Notes under the pieces: model-generated
Database searches by the model: none
The model's input: the letters and a program-made list of their open reading frames with translations, nothing else
What the model was told of the DNA's origin: nothing
Assembly (NCBI RefSeq): GCF_002002725.1
Contig: NZ_MUNW01000069.1
Span: 1 to 63,456, forward strand
DNA length: 63,456 nucleotides
From: Sinorhizobium sp. A49
Lineage (GTDB): Bacteria; Pseudomonadota; Alphaproteobacteria; Rhizobiales; Rhizobiaceae
Reading direction: 5' to 3'
Part shown: positions 34,500-43,906 of the stretch, in pieces
Position numbering within the stretch: position 1 is the stretch's first letter
Layout: each line of letters begins with the position of its first letter
Translations under genes and position numbers: made by a program

Positions 34500-36221
34500 T
34501 TATTTTGCCCGATAGACTTCCGTTCCCGCGACATAGGTCGCCTCGACGTGCCGCTTTCGAATGGACCGATCGACGGGGTCTGGGAGCTTGGCGTCAAGCA
34601 CGACGAAATCGGCCCATTTCCCAGTGGAGATCGAGCCGATCTGATCGGCCCACGGCGTCATGTTGGCGCCGGCCTGGGTGTAGGCAAACAGTGCCTCATC
34701 GAACGTGACGGCCTGCTCGGGATGCCACGGGCCGTCGCCAAGCCCGAAGGGGCTTTCGCGGAAAACGGCATCATTGATCTGGGTCAGCGGGCTTAGCGGC
34801 GAGGTCGCCCAGTCGGATCCGAACACGACCGGAACCTTGTGCTGAAGCAACGATTTCCAGACATAGGCATGGGACTCGCGCTCAGGGCCAACCCGCTCGG
34901 TGATGTATTTTCCGATCGTGCCGGTGGCATGGTTCGGCTGCATCGACGCCACGATGCCAAGCGTCTTGAACCGCTCGATATCGGCGGGGTTGATGATCTC
35001 GATATGCTCGACGCGGTTGGGATACTTGCCGGGCGACTGTCCCTTTTCGAATGCATTCAGCGTCATCTGCACGCCGGCATCGCCGATGGCGTGAACGGCG
35101 GTCGGGAAGCCGTTTTCATTAGCGGCCTTGATCAGTGTGGCGAGATCCGCCTCCGACTGGAAGGGCTCCCCCTTCCAACCTGTTCGATCCGAGTAGTTTT
35201 CAAGCATATAGGCTGTATGGGTCGAAAGCACGCCGTCGACGACCGACTTGGCATAGCCGACGGTCAGAAGCGGACCCTTGACCTTGGTTTCACCGCTGGC
35301 AGCGACACGGCTGTCGACAGCTTCGCGATCCTTTGCAGCCGCCGGAATGTTGGCGGCCTTGTCTTCGAAGAAGCCGTACCAGACCCGGAGTGACAGGGAC
35401 TTGTCTTCGACGAGCTTCAGGTAATCGTAGGCGGCGGCGATGGACGACATGTCGTGAACGCCGGTCAGGCCGACGCTGTTGGCGAACTTCACGGTCTGCA
35501 GCAGCGCTTCGGCGCGTTCCTTGTCGGAATAGGCCGGCTTCTTGTTGGTGACGAGGTCGCCTGCGCCTTCGAGCAGGATCCCGGTCGGTTCCCCGGTCTT
35601 GGCGTCGAGAACGATCTCGCCGCCCGCAGGCACCTCGGATTTTGCCGTGACGCCGGCGATTTCCAGTGCCTTGCTGTTTACCCAGATCGAGTGGAAATCG
35701 ATATCGCGCAGAACGACGGGGCGGTCCTTGACCACGGCGTCGATGTCTTCCTTCGTCGGAAGCTTGCCTTCCTTCAGCGTATAGTCCCAACCACCTCCGG
35801 TGATCCACACGCCCGGCGGCAGGCGTTCGTCCGCCTCCTTGATCCTCTTCAGCCAGGTTTCCTTGTCAGGGATGTAGGAAAGGTCGACGCCGGTGACATA
35901 GTCAGTGCCGCTCGTCAGATGCGTATGTCCGTCGATGAATCCGGGCGTAACCGTCTTGCCGGCAAGGTCGAGCACCGTGGTCTTGCCGTCGGCGAGCGCC
36001 CGGATTTCGGCGCTGGTGCCGACTGCCACGAACTTTCCGTTCTCGACAGCGAAGGCTTCGGCGCGCGGCGTGTTCGGATCGACGGTCCGCACGTCGCCGT
36101 TGACGGCGATAAAATCAGCGGCCGCGTTCGCAACCGTAAAAGATGACCCGACCGCTAGCGCGGCGAGCATGGTGCCAGCCAGAAGCTGGTGCCGCAGAAC
36201 CGGTGTTTTCTTGATGCGCAC
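34500..36221 (-). CDS. Exported amidohydrolase family 3 protein (YtcJ-like)
   Basis: A 573-residue hydrolase. A signal peptide (LRHQLLAGTMLAALAVGSSF, cut after ANA) predicts export. Metal-site motifs are FIDGHTHL near residue 99, His in GVHDMSS, AVHAIGDAG and HIEIINP, followed by FGSDWATSP with the catalytic Asp. This family (TIM-barrel amidohydrolase, YtcJ/NfdA type) hydrolyses N-acyl or amide bonds. GGGAGGGA precedes the ATG. In the periplasm it could release an amine from an amide that the oxidase and importer nearby then handle (inference). It is divergent from the LuxR gene. Confidence 0.86.
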   Translation of the reverse strand: MRIKKTPVLRHQLLAGTMLAALAVGSSFTVANAAADFIAVNGDVRTVDPNTPRAEAFAVENGKFVAVGTSAEIRALADGKTTVLDLAGKTVTPGFIDGHTHLTSGTDYVTGVDLSYIPDKETWLKRIKEADERLPPGVWITGGGWDYTLKEGKLPTKEDIDAVVKDRPVVLRDIDFHSIWVNSKALEIAGVTAKSEVPAGGEIVLDAKTGEPTGILLEGAGDLVTNKKPAYSDKERAEALLQTVKFANSVGLTGVHDMSSIAAAYDYLKLVEDKSLSLRVWYGFFEDKAANIPAAAKDREAVDSRVAASGETKVKGPLLTVGYAKSVVDGVLSTHTAYMLENYSDRTGWKGEPFQSEADLATLIKAANENGFPTAVHAIGDAGVQMTLNAFEKGQSPGKYPNRVEHIEIINPADIERFKTLGIVASMQPNHATGTIGKYITERVGPERESHAYVWKSLLQHKVPVVFGSDWATSPLSPLTQINDAVFRESPFGLGDGPWHPEQAVTFDEALFAYTQAGANMTPWADQIGSISTGKWADFVVLDAKLPDPVDRSIRKRHVEATYVAGTEVYRAK

Positions 36222-36422
36222 GTCTTTCCCTCCCGAGGTCCGAACAGATGAAGCGGATGCATGGAGTAAGCGGCAATGCGGCCGGAAGCGGAATACTCCA
36301 AAGGGCTAGGTCCGCCGATCGGCGACCACGGCAAACATCCGTGCCCAGTCAGAAACAGGCGGCGGCGGTCTCTTGCGACCGTTTTCAAACTGACCTACGC
36401 TCGCGCGAGGGAGGACGCAGGC

Positions 36423-37319
36423 ATGAATGGGAGTATCGCGACGAGCGAGCCAGGCGCGGCGACGCAGTCGCCTGCGATCAATGAACTGGCGATGTCACTG
36501 ATCGGCAATATCGGTCGAATGGATTTCCAGGAACGCCTGGCCGAAGCGCTGAAGCAACATGTTTCCGTGGATGCGGGGCTGATCCTGCTTTATCGGGGTG
36601 AGAGCGCGCCGAAGATACTCTTCAACGATTGGCAGACACATCGCGGCCTGTCGGACATCCGGCATTACCTTCAGGGGCCTTACCGGCTCGATCCGTTCTA
36701 TCAACTCGCGGTCGAGAACGAGGATGATGGGCTCTATCGCCTGAGCCAGATCGCGCCTACGTTCGATCGTACGCAGTACTACCGCGAGTACTACCAGCAC
36801 TCCGGGCTTCACGACGAGTTCAACTTCATCGTCAGCCTCGACGACGCCTCGAAGATCGCGATCTCCCTCGGCCGCAAGCGGTCGAGCATCGCCTTCAGCG
36901 AGCAGGAAGTGCAACTTCTCGAGAGCCTGGCGCCGATCCTGCGGACGGCAGTCATCCGCCATTTCCGCGACCTCAGGCCCGAGACGCTGGATGGCGAGGG
37001 CTCCGCCTTGCAGAAGGCGCTCGCCCAGGCGATCGGCAATTTCGGCCGCAGCATCCTGACGGAGCGCGAATGCCAGGTCGCTCAACTCGTGTTGCGCGGC
37101 TATTCCGTCAAGGGTGCTGCAACGCAGCTCGGCATCTCACCGGCAACGGTGAAGCTGCATCGCCGCAACCTCTACGCAAAGCTGGACATTACGTCACAGA
37201 CGGCACTGTTTGCCTTGTTCATTGACGCCGTCTCGTCGGCGAAGAACGTCTATGAAGACCCGCTGTCGGGCTACCTTGCCAAGCGCAGGCAACTGACGGG
37301 CGAGCTTGCCTGCAACTGA
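36423..37319 (+). CDS. LuxR family transcriptional regulator
   Basis: A 298-residue regulator with a C-terminal LuxR/FixJ HTH (LTERECQVAQLVLRGYSVKG, AATQLGISPATVKLHRRNLY). The N-terminal about 200 residues are not an obvious AHL-binding or receiver domain; they look like a GAF-type sensor (FNDWQTHRGLSDIRHY, SGLHDEFNFIVSLDDASKIA). GGAGG lies 8 bases before the ATG at 36423, which is why the earlier ATG at 36276 was rejected. It sits between the amidohydrolase (divergent) and the importer operon (convergent) and probably controls this amine/amide locus. Confidence 0.88.
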   Translation: MNGSIATSEPGAATQSPAINELAMSLIGNIGRMDFQERLAEALKQHVSVDAGLILLYRGESAPKILFNDWQTHRGLSDIRHYLQGPYRLDPFYQLAVENEDDGLYRLSQIAPTFDRTQYYREYYQHSGLHDEFNFIVSLDDASKIAISLGRKRSSIAFSEQEVQLLESLAPILRTAVIRHFRDLRPETLDGEGSALQKALAQAIGNFGRSILTERECQVAQLVLRGYSVKGAATQLGISPATVKLHRRNLYAKLDITSQTALFALFIDAVSSAKNVYEDPLSGYLAKRRQLTGELACN

Positions 37320-37371
37320 CGTAGTCTGCTGCAGGCTACCGAACTCCTGTGGTCTCGCGGTGCAAGACCGC

Positions 37372-38166
37372 CTACACGGCAAGGCTGCTCTTTGTCGAAG
37401 GCCTGGACACGATGCGTGACGCCACCAGGCCGAAGACGACGACGCCAAGGATGATCGTCGAGATGGCGTTAACTTCCGGGGTCACCCCGAACTTGATCTG
37501 CGAATAGATCTTCATCGGCAGTGTTGAGGCTCCTGGGCCGGTCGTGAAGCTCGATATCACCAAGTCATCAAGCGACAGCGTGAACGACAGCAACCAGGCC
37601 GAGACGAAGGCCGGAGCCATGGTCGGCACCGCCACCTTCATGAACGCCATAAATGGTGGGCAGCCGAGATCTCTTGCTGCCTCCTCCAGCGACGGGTCGA
37701 GTTCGACCAGCCGGGATTGCATCACGACCGCCGCAAAACACATGGTGAAGGTCGCATGGGCAAGCGTGATCGTCACCGGACCGCGATCGATGCCCAATGT
37801 CACGAACATCAGCAGCATCGACACGCCCATCACTACCTCCGGCATCACCATCGGCGCCACCAGCATGCCGTTGAAGATATGGTGCCCGCGAAAGCGGCGA
37901 ATTCTCACCGCCACGATCGCTGCGAGCGATCCGAGCACGGTCGCAAACGTCGCCGAGATCGCCGCCACCAGAAAGCTGATCTTCGCGCCCTCGACGATCG
38001 ACTGGTTGCTGATCGCGGCCGTGTACCACTGGGTGGAGAACCCTCCCCAGACGGTGACCAGCCGCGAGGCGTTGAAACTATAGACGACCAGGACCACGAT
38101 CGGCAGGTACAGAAAGGCGAGCCCGGCAAAGATGGAAAGCCGATTGAACCAGGATGGCTGGGGCAT
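37372..38166 (-). CDS. ABC transporter permease (PotC-like)
   Basis: A 264-residue membrane protein with about six helices (first: LSIFAGLAFLYLPIVVLVVY). The permease loop is EEAARDLGCPPFMAFMKVAVP and the PotC-type end SFTLSLDDLVISSFTTGPG. It is the last gene of a four-gene polyamine-type import operon, 9 bases after the partner permease. Confidence 0.88.
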   Translation of the reverse strand: MPQPSWFNRLSIFAGLAFLYLPIVVLVVYSFNASRLVTVWGGFSTQWYTAAISNQSIVEGAKISFLVAAISATFATVLGSLAAIVAVRIRRFRGHHIFNGMLVAPMVMPEVVMGVSMLLMFVTLGIDRGPVTITLAHATFTMCFAAVVMQSRLVELDPSLEEAARDLGCPPFMAFMKVAVPTMAPAFVSAWLLSFTLSLDDLVISSFTTGPGASTLPMKIYSQIKFGVTPEVNAISTIILGVVVFGLVASRIVSRPSTKSSLAV

Positions 38167-38175
38167 AGTCGCTCC

Positions 38176-39060
38176 TCACTTAGTGGTTCGAGACAAACGT
38201 GTCTGGAACAGGACGATGGGTATCACCAGGATGATGAGGAGCAGCACGGTGACGGCAGAGGCCACCGGCCAGTCCCGGTTGTTGAAGAACTCCATCCAGA
38301 TCGTCCTGCCGATCATCTGTGTGTCCGCGCCGCCCAGAAGGTCGGGCACGACGAATTCACCGATGACCGGGATGAAGACTAGTGCCGAGCCGGCGGCAAC
38401 GCTCCTGAGGCTGAGTGGAAAGGTGACGCGCCAAAACGCTGCCAGGCGCGAACATCCGAGGTCGCGCGCCGCCTCGATCAGGGTGCGGTCGCTGGCACTG
38501 AGATTGGCGTAGATCGGCAGCACCATGAACGGCAGATAGGTGTAGACGATGCCGATATAGATCGCCGTCTCGGTGTTCATGATCCGCAGCGGCTCGGAAA
38601 TGACGCCGAGGTTCAGGAGTAGCGAATTCAACAGCCCGTCGTTGCGCAGGATGCTCATCCAGGCATAGACGCGGATCAGCATAGAGCTCCAGAACGGCAC
38701 GATGACGAGGAAGATGAGGACGGACCGCGTTTGCGGAGCGCAGCTTGCAATGCCATAGGCCAGCGGATAGGCGATCGCCAGCATCAGCGCGGTTGAAATC
38801 GCCGCCACTTTCAGGCTGGTGAGGTAGGCAAGCAGATAGGTATTCTCGCTGAGGACGAAGATGAAGTTCTCAAGATTGAGCCTGATGCTGAGCAGCGATC
38901 CCTGCCATTCGTAGAGCGGCTCATAGGGTGGCATGCCGAGGCGAACGGACGAGAGGCTGATCGCCAGCACGAGCAGAAAGGGCATCAGGAAAAAGACGGC
39001 GAGCCAGCCGTAGGGGACGAACACCAGCGCGCGTCGGCCCAGATCGGGTTTTGATTGCAT
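38176..39060 (-). CDS. ABC transporter permease (PotB-like)
   Basis: A 294-residue membrane protein. The first helix GWLAVFFLMPFLLVLAISLS and the loop EAARDLGCSRLAAFWRVTFPL are permease features; PVIGEFVVPDLLGG is the characteristic PotB segment. The ATG at 39060 is 11 bases after the ATPase stop; an earlier ATG at 39108 would overlap the ATPase gene. Confidence 0.88.
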   Translation of the reverse strand: MQSKPDLGRRALVFVPYGWLAVFFLMPFLLVLAISLSSVRLGMPPYEPLYEWQGSLLSIRLNLENFIFVLSENTYLLAYLTSLKVAAISTALMLAIAYPLAYGIASCAPQTRSVLIFLVIVPFWSSMLIRVYAWMSILRNDGLLNSLLLNLGVISEPLRIMNTETAIYIGIVYTYLPFMVLPIYANLSASDRTLIEAARDLGCSRLAAFWRVTFPLSLRSVAAGSALVFIPVIGEFVVPDLLGGADTQMIGRTIWMEFFNNRDWPVASAVTVLLLIILVIPIVLFQTRLSRTTK

Positions 39061-39071
39061 GATGTCGTTCC

Positions 39072-40139
39072 CTAGTCGGCCAGCAGACGGGCGGCCTGCG
39101 GCATCCATGAGGCAAACACGGTGTCACCGATCGACAGATCGTCCTCCGCGCCCAGGTTGACGCGCAACGCGTCCAGCGTTGCCCCGCTCTTGAGGCGAAC
39201 TCTGTAATGCCGCCCCGATCCAGCGTAGCTGAACTGTTCGATAACGCCCTCAAGACCGCTGCCCTGCTTGGTCAGCTCGACCCTTTCCGGCCGCACCGAC
39301 ACCCAGAAACGCCCATTGGTGGAGACATGGTCCGCGGCGGCGGCAACGACCGAACCGCCCGCCTCTGCACTTTCGACCGCCAGCTCGTTGCCCGAACGCC
39401 TGGTGGCGCCACCTTCGAACACGTTCGCCTCACCGAGGAATTTCGCGACATAGCGGGAAACAGGTGTTTCGTAGACTTCGGCTGGCGATCCGATCTGCAG
39501 CACCTTGCCCTGCTGCATGATCGCGATACGCGATGACACGGTCATTGCCTCATGCTGGTCGTGGGTGACGATGATGAATGTCAACCCCAGCTCGCGCTGA
39601 AGCCTGACCAGCTCGTGCTGGGTTTCCGTGCGCAGGTTCTTGTCGAGCGCGCCGAGCGGCTCGTCCAACAACAGCACCTTCGGCCGCTTGACCAGTGCCC
39701 GCGCCAAAGCCACGCGTTGCCTTTGCCCGCCGGACAGCTGTTGCGGCTTGCGATCGAGCAACGCGGTCAGTTGCAGCTTTTCGGCCACTTCGCTGACGCG
39801 CTGCCGAATCTCGGCCCTTGCCAGCCGATCCTGCTCAAGCCCGAAGGCAATGTTCTTGCCCACCGTCAAATGGGGAAACAGGGCGTAGGACTGGAACATC
39901 ATGTTGGTTGGCCGGCGATGGGCCGGAACGTCCGTGACCTCTTCGCCGTCAAGCCGGACGGCACCGGATGTCGGCGTCTCGAAGCCGGCGATCATGCGCA
40001 GCAAGGTCGACTTGCCGCATCCGGATGGACCAAGAAGCGAGAAGAATTCCCCCCTCCCGATGCCGATCGAAACGTCGTCAACGGCAGTGAAGAAGCCGAA
40101 AGATTTGGAGAGATTCTCGATGGATACGTAGGATTGCAA
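39072..40139 (-). CDS. ABC transporter ATP-binding protein (PotA-like)
   Basis: A 355-residue ATPase with Walker A GPSGCGKST, signature LSGGQRQRVALARAL, Walker B LLLDEPLGALD, the switch THDQHEA and a C-terminal TOBE domain (SVRPERVEL). The lineup potD-potA-potB-potC is the order used by putrescine/opine-type importers. Confidence 0.89.
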   Translation of the reverse strand: MQSYVSIENLSKSFGFFTAVDDVSIGIGRGEFFSLLGPSGCGKSTLLRMIAGFETPTSGAVRLDGEEVTDVPAHRRPTNMMFQSYALFPHLTVGKNIAFGLEQDRLARAEIRQRVSEVAEKLQLTALLDRKPQQLSGGQRQRVALARALVKRPKVLLLDEPLGALDKNLRTETQHELVRLQRELGLTFIIVTHDQHEAMTVSSRIAIMQQGKVLQIGSPAEVYETPVSRYVAKFLGEANVFEGGATRRSGNELAVESAEAGGSVVAAAADHVSTNGRFWVSVRPERVELTKQGSGLEGVIEQFSYAGSGRHYRVRLKSGATLDALRVNLGAEDDLSIGDTVFASWMPQAARLLAD

Positions 40140-40178
40140 TGCGAATGTCCTTCTGCTTCCGCTTCTCAGGCGACGTGC

Positions 40179-41285
40179 TCAGCTGCCGGCCCTGAACGCC
40201 GTCCATACCCGTGTCCGCTCGCGCGCCTGACGCGGCGGCAGCGACTTGTCGACGAAGAGCTTGGCGCGCACTTCGGCGGACGGATAGACGTTCGGGTCCG
40301 TGCGGATCGCTTCGTCGACGAGAGGTGTCGCTGCGGCGTTGGCATTTGCGTAGAACACGTGATTGCTGATGTCGGCGACGGTCTTCGGCTCGAGAACGTA
40401 GTCGATGAAGGCCAGGGCCTGCGCGGGATCGGGCGCATCGGCGGGCACGGCCATCGTGTCGAAGGAAATGATCGTGCCTTCCTTCGGGATCGAATAGCTG
40501 ACCGCGACACCATTTTTGGCTTCTTCCGCACGTGCCGCAGCGATGCCCGCGTCGCCGCTCCACATCATCGCCAGGCACAGCTGGCCGGATGCCATGTCCG
40601 CCACCAGCTGGCCGCTCTGCATGTGCCGAATGTATGGGCGCAGCGTCAGCAGCAGATCCTTGGCCTTGTCGAGATCTTCCTGTTTTGTCGAATAGGGATC
40701 GAGACCGAGATAGTTCAGAGCAATCGGGATCACTTCGTTGGGCGCATCGACGATGCCGATACCGCAGTCTTGAAATTTCTGCGCCAGTTCCGGCTTGAAG
40801 AACATGTCCAGGCTGTTCGTCGGCGCGTTGCCGACCCGCTCTTCGACGAGCTTCGGATTGTAGGCAATCCCCGTCGTCAGCCACATGTAGGGAACAAGGT
40901 ATTGATTGCCCGGATCGTGTTCGGCAACGAGCTTCAGGAGGTCCTTGTCCAGGTTGTCATAGTTCTTGAGGCTGGTGGTATCGATGGGCTTCAGCGCACC
41001 CGATTGGATGAGCCGCTCGCCGACAGTCGCGCTTGGAAAAGCAACGTCGAAACCACTTCCGCCTGCCAGCAGGCGCGTCTCAAGAACCTCAAGCGAATCG
41101 AAGAAATCCACTCGGGCGTCCACGCCCGTTCGCTTGACGAAGGTCGAAACCGTGTCTTCGGCGAAATAGTCGGAGAAATTGTAGATAAACAGCTTTTCGT
41201 CGGCCCTCGCGCCCTCCTGTCCATAGAGCAAGGCGATCGAGGCGATAGCAACCGAGTGCATCAGCGAACGGTACGAACCGGACAT
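40179..41285 (-). CDS. Polyamine-type ABC transporter substrate-binding protein (PotD/PotF-like)
   Basis: A 368-residue binding protein. A signal peptide runs MSGSYRSLMHSVAIASIALL to about EGARA. The mature start KLFIYNFSDYFAEDTVSTF and VDFFDSLEVLETRLLAGGSG are typical of PotD/PotF, as is MWSGDAGIAAARAEE. GGGAGGG precedes the ATG at 41285. The ligand could be a polyamine, an opine or another amine. The nearby amine-type oxidase fits uptake of a nitrogen source. Confidence 0.87.
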   Translation of the reverse strand: MSGSYRSLMHSVAIASIALLYGQEGARADEKLFIYNFSDYFAEDTVSTFVKRTGVDARVDFFDSLEVLETRLLAGGSGFDVAFPSATVGERLIQSGALKPIDTTSLKNYDNLDKDLLKLVAEHDPGNQYLVPYMWLTTGIAYNPKLVEERVGNAPTNSLDMFFKPELAQKFQDCGIGIVDAPNEVIPIALNYLGLDPYSTKQEDLDKAKDLLLTLRPYIRHMQSGQLVADMASGQLCLAMMWSGDAGIAAARAEEAKNGVAVSYSIPKEGTIISFDTMAVPADAPDPAQALAFIDYVLEPKTVADISNHVFYANANAAATPLVDEAIRTDPNVYPSAEVRAKLFVDKSLPPRQARERTRVWTAFRAGS

Positions 41286-41562
41286 GTTCCCTCCCAAGGC
41301 AGAATGGCTTTTGTTTCGGGAAAACCTGCTGGGGTAACCGGGAAGCGTCAACACTCCCTTTGGCTAGGCTTGGGCGGCGGTCCGGCCGCGAGGCACATGA
41401 CCTCCAGCGCCAAGATGCTTCATGCCGGACGACGTCGGGACGGTTGCGATCAGAGCATTACCGCCATGTTTTCAGGCACATGGACCCAGAATAGGCGCAT
41501 CCTCGGCTCCCCGCCTTTGCCGTCCTCAGGCTGCTCGCTTCTGTCCCACAAAGGACCTCGTG

Positions 41563-42585
41563 TCACCTAACCGGCGATGGCGCGATTTCGTTGGCCCCTG
41601 CGTCGGTTTCAACCTCAGGCCGAAAATCAACGGCCCCGGATCCGCGCTGCCGGTGAAGAGGATGGCGGGGATCATCGTGCGGGCGGAACAGGAAACGTCG
41701 GGCGACATCGAGATAGCCGTCGTAGACCAGGCCGCCGTTGACAGCGATGAGGGCGTCCCTGTCTCGGCGGTAAAGCAGTGGTATCCGATACCACGGAACT
41801 CCAGGCCGCTTGTGATGCAGCACATGGAGATTGTTGTAGAGAAATAGGAGCCCAAACATAGGGCTGTTTTCTACGATCGCCGTACGCTCGTCGTGGTGGT
41901 CGGCATAGCGATGCTCGGCATAGGAACGCAGCCTGGTGAGAGCCGCACCGACATAGACGAAACCGAAGGCGTAGAGCCACAGCGGCATTCCGCAAACTTC
42001 GGTGACCCAGACGAGGACAAGGGCAACGCCGATCGCATGCCGCATCCAGATTGCCGCCCTCTGACGGTCACCGTTGAGTACGAGTGTCGCTTCCTGCACC
42101 AGGAAGCTGGCAATCATGACAATCGGTCCGAGGGTCAACCGTCCCAACAAGGTGGTGTTCCAGGCTGCCAGCAAACGGCCGGTGCCTCCCATGCGCTCCC
42201 AGGCGGTCTGGGTGAAGTAGGACGATTCCGGATCCTCGATCGGATCGGTCAGGTGCTCGTCGCGGTGATGGGTCAAGTGCCCTTCGCGATAGATCGCATA
42301 GGGAAGCCAGAGGGACAGTGGCGGCCAGCCGACCGCATCATTGACGAAGCGGTTGCGGGTGGGATGCCCATGAATGACTTCGTGCTGGAGCGATCCGTGC
42401 CAGGCGATCAGCCAGCCGCCAAGACCGATCACGGCCATCACGGGCAGCGACTGCCAAAACCAGGTCACCGCGAAAAATCCGCCATAGATGACGATCGCCA
42501 GCGTGACAGTTTGCCATTCGACACGGGAGATTGTGGATATCGTGCGTTGCAGGGGAAGCGTGTCGTCGGGCTCGCGATTGATCAT
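41563..42585 (-). CDS. Fatty acid desaturase family protein
   Basis: A 340-residue membrane di-iron enzyme. The three His boxes are visible: HGSLQHEVIHGH, HLTHHRDEH and NNLHVLHHKRPG, with hydrophobic segments between them (first VTLAIVIYGGFFAVTWFW). It could desaturate or hydroxylate lipid acyl chains, or belong to the related small-molecule hydroxylases; the substrate is not evident. The ribosome-binding site before the ATG at 42585 is weak. It stands alone, with an AT-rich palindrome 134 bases upstream. The 277-base gap downstream of it (41286-41562) shows nothing I recognise. Confidence 0.85.
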   Translation of the reverse strand: MINREPDDTLPLQRTISTISRVEWQTVTLAIVIYGGFFAVTWFWQSLPVMAVIGLGGWLIAWHGSLQHEVIHGHPTRNRFVNDAVGWPPLSLWLPYAIYREGHLTHHRDEHLTDPIEDPESSYFTQTAWERMGGTGRLLAAWNTTLLGRLTLGPIVMIASFLVQEATLVLNGDRQRAAIWMRHAIGVALVLVWVTEVCGMPLWLYAFGFVYVGAALTRLRSYAEHRYADHHDERTAIVENSPMFGLLFLYNNLHVLHHKRPGVPWYRIPLLYRRDRDALIAVNGGLVYDGYLDVARRFLFRPHDDPRHPLHRQRGSGAVDFRPEVETDAGANEIAPSPVR

Positions 42586-42718
42586 GAAACGGATTCCGGG
42601 AAGAAAGCGAATGGATGCATGCCGACAATATATGATCCGGGCACGGCAAACCGCGCCGCATCGCTTTGCAATCAAACGGGAAAATGGAAAACCCGGTTGC
42701 GTAAACAACAGCGATTAG

Positions 42719-42732
42719 AGAATATATATTCT
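42719..42732. promoter_or_regulatory. AT-rich perfect palindrome upstream of desaturase gene
   Basis: AGAATATATATTCT is a perfect 14-base palindrome in the 281-base gap between the desaturase start (42585) and the PhnD-like gene stop (42867). It could be an operator or part of a promoter; no adjacent regulator gene is present. Confidence 0.35.
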
Positions 42733-42866
42733 ATGTACGTTGTAGATTACTGGCCCGATCACCTTATGGGTGCTCGACCCCGCGCACCTGTCGGAAACCC
42801 GTTCCACAAGCTCTACAGCGCGCCCGGCGGCCATTTCCCGCCTTCCCGAAAGCAGGCCGTCCTACC

Positions 42867-43673
42867 TCAGCCGATTGACGGGTAGCCTTGGCGCGCAGCA
42901 TCGCGATCGAAATCCGCCAGCATCTCGTAGTCGGCATCGCCGAGCAAGCTGATGCCCTGCAGCGAGAGCCTGTCGCAGACCTCGGCAAGTTCCGGATCGG
43001 CTATCGTTTCCGACAGGGCCCGGCGAAGGATCACCAGGTTCTTTGCCGGCGTCGACATGGCCGTGATGAAAGGCAGGCCCGGCCCTTTGGCCGTTTCAGC
43101 CAGGATGCGTAGGCCAGCGACGCGTTCGGGGTCGAAGCGCAGGGTGTTGCCGAAAGTCACGCAGTCGATCGCCGCCACATCGGCCGCCCCACGCGACACG
43201 GCATCCATGCTTGCAAGATGGCCGCCGGTCTCCAGCACGGTTGAGAAGAACCGGCCATCGACGGCATGAGGCGCCACAAAGGCGCGAAACAGGTTGTATC
43301 CGGAATTGCTGCCGGGTTCATTGATCGCTGCGCGCCCGCCCCGCAGTTCCTCGATCGACGTTGCCGACGACTGAGCATTGACGACGATGAAACTGCATTT
43401 GAGCGGACCGTCACATCCGGGAAGCCGATAGACGGGCGATGCGACCAGCTGCACCTTGCCACGGAGCTGCTGGACATAGGGGTATCCGCAGGTCTGGCCG
43501 AACAGCAGGTCCGGGCGAAGCCACGCCTCGTTGTAACGGATATGCTCGTCAAGCACCTCGGGCGCCTCCAGCCCGTCGGCGCAAATGCGTTTGCTCAGCG
43601 CGCGCCAGAACAGTCGCGTCGCCTCCGCGACCGGCGGCGGGCTGGCATACATTGCGAGGCTGGCGAGAGACAT
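42867..43673 (-). CDS. PhnD-like substrate-binding protein without signal peptide
   Basis: A 268-residue PhnD/SsuA/transferrin-type protein (SLASLAMYASPPPVAEATRL, LLFGQTCGYPYVQQL, INEPGSNSGYNLFRAF, AAIDCVTFG). The start at 43673 has GGAG at the right distance, and the protein begins directly with the first strand of the domain. There is no Sec, Tat or lipoprotein signal and no permease or ATPase next to it. It is therefore likely a cytoplasmic ligand-binding or enzyme-like protein rather than a transporter part. A 15-base palindrome lies 31 bases upstream. Confidence 0.8.
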   Translation of the reverse strand: MSLASLAMYASPPPVAEATRLFWRALSKRICADGLEAPEVLDEHIRYNEAWLRPDLLFGQTCGYPYVQQLRGKVQLVASPVYRLPGCDGPLKCSFIVVNAQSSATSIEELRGGRAAINEPGSNSGYNLFRAFVAPHAVDGRFFSTVLETGGHLASMDAVSRGAADVAAIDCVTFGNTLRFDPERVAGLRILAETAKGPGLPFITAMSTPAKNLVILRRALSETIADPELAEVCDRLSLQGISLLGDADYEMLADFDRDAARQGYPSIG

Positions 43674-43703
43674 GGCAGAACTCCGGAAAAGCACCTCAAA
43701 AAC

Positions 43704-43718
43704 CTATGCAATGCATAG
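43704..43718. promoter_or_regulatory. CTATGCA-A-TGCATAG palindrome upstream of PhnD-like gene
   Basis: Perfect 7-base arms around a central A, 31 bases before the ATG of the PhnD-like gene. The position and symmetry suit a dimeric repressor of the GntR or TetR type, but no such gene is adjacent. The 309-base gap 43674-43982 otherwise contains only the hairpin at 43907-43932. Confidence 0.45.
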
Positions 43719-43906
43719 AATTAAACCGCAATGAGGTTTCTTCGGTGAAAGTTTGTCGTGGCGCTTCCGTCGCTGGCACGCGCATCCCTCAGGGGATCGG
43801 TAATGCGGCAAGCCTCTCACGGCTTATCAAGGCCTTCAGGCGACGCCGCAGGAAGTGACGGGTAGGCTTCATAACCCTGTGCAAACGCGATCGTTCCCGC
43901 GGCGGG

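Noticed and set aside
39552-41570. 672-codon plus-strand frame over the polyamine-type ATPase and binding-protein genes
   Set aside because: It is a shadow of two genes with Walker motifs and a signal peptide on the other strand.
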